Assembly (NCBI GenBank): GCA_025362415.1
Contig: JANYGM010000488.1
Location: 1-5,701, forward strand
Direction of reading: 5' to 3'
Source: a bacterium
Lineage (GTDB): Bacteria; Bacteroidota; Bacteroidia; Cytophagales; Thermonemataceae
DNA length: 5,701 bases
A program made the position numbers and the translations under genes. The notes below the pieces were generated by a model, which was given only the letters and a program-made list of their open reading frames with translations, was not told the origin of the DNA and ran no database searches. Numbering within the stretch: position 1 is the first letter of the stretch; every line of letters starts with the position of its first letter. This document shows, piece by piece, positions 5,594 to 5,701 of this stretch.

Positions 5594-5701
5594 CTAAAGG
5601 TAATAGCCAAGACCTGTAAGGAAGAGGTACAAAATAAGAAGTACAATGTACAAATATAAAACCTTGATTATTAAGTTATTGTAAAAATAAAAAGATAAGA
5701 T
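5594..5701. other. Right flank with no supported gene
   Basis: No coding sequence is recognised. Two small signals are present: an 11-bp palindrome GTACAATGTAC (5641-5651), and on the minus strand TATATTTG (5658-5651), which fits the TAnnTTTG -7 consensus but has no TTG at the right distance upstream. Both are short enough to be chance. Confidence 0.4.

Overview
The window looks like AT-rich chromosomal DNA from a Bacteroidota bacterium, plausibly a Cytophagales/Flexibacter-type lineage. The phylum rests on three things: a very large secreted protein ending in a type IX secretion (T9SS) type A sorting domain, start codons without clear Shine-Dalgarno sequences, and several matches to the Bacteroidota -7 promoter element TAnnTTTG. 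The finer placement is only an inference. Both recognisable genes lie on the minus strand.

Layout from left to right: (1) 1-200 has no convincing gene but holds an 11-bp inverted repeat. (2) 201-728 encodes a small cytoplasmic protein with a transglutaminase-like Cys/His/Asp pattern. Its true 5' end appears to lie at an ATG at 784 in another frame, and one base missing from an A5/T5 run would account for the break. (3) 798-840 is a strong intrinsic terminator for the large gene. A promoter-like pair lies just upstream of it on the minus strand, overlapping the end of the large gene. (4) 869-5038 encodes a 1389-residue secreted multidomain metalloprotease of the pappalysin (M43) type: signal peptide, propeptide, zinc protease, CARDB-like domain, two MAM/choice-of-anchor-J-like domains around a Calx-beta domain, an unnamed beta-rich region, an Fn3-like domain and the T9SS sorting domain. 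(5) 5039-5350 is the upstream regulatory region of the protease, with a -7 element, an AT-rich palindrome in the leader and a separate GTGTGAA-T-TTCACAC palindrome. (6) 5351-5593 is a compact 243-bp non-coding inverted-repeat element, MITE-like, built of nested hairpins. (7) 5594-5701 contains no supported gene.

The protease and the small gene share a strand but are separated by the terminator, so they are probably separate transcription units with no visible functional link. The least ordinary feature is the 243-bp palindromic element: its two arms keep the same hairpin while the outer stem bases differ in a compensated way. The second is the probable frameshift at the start of the small gene.
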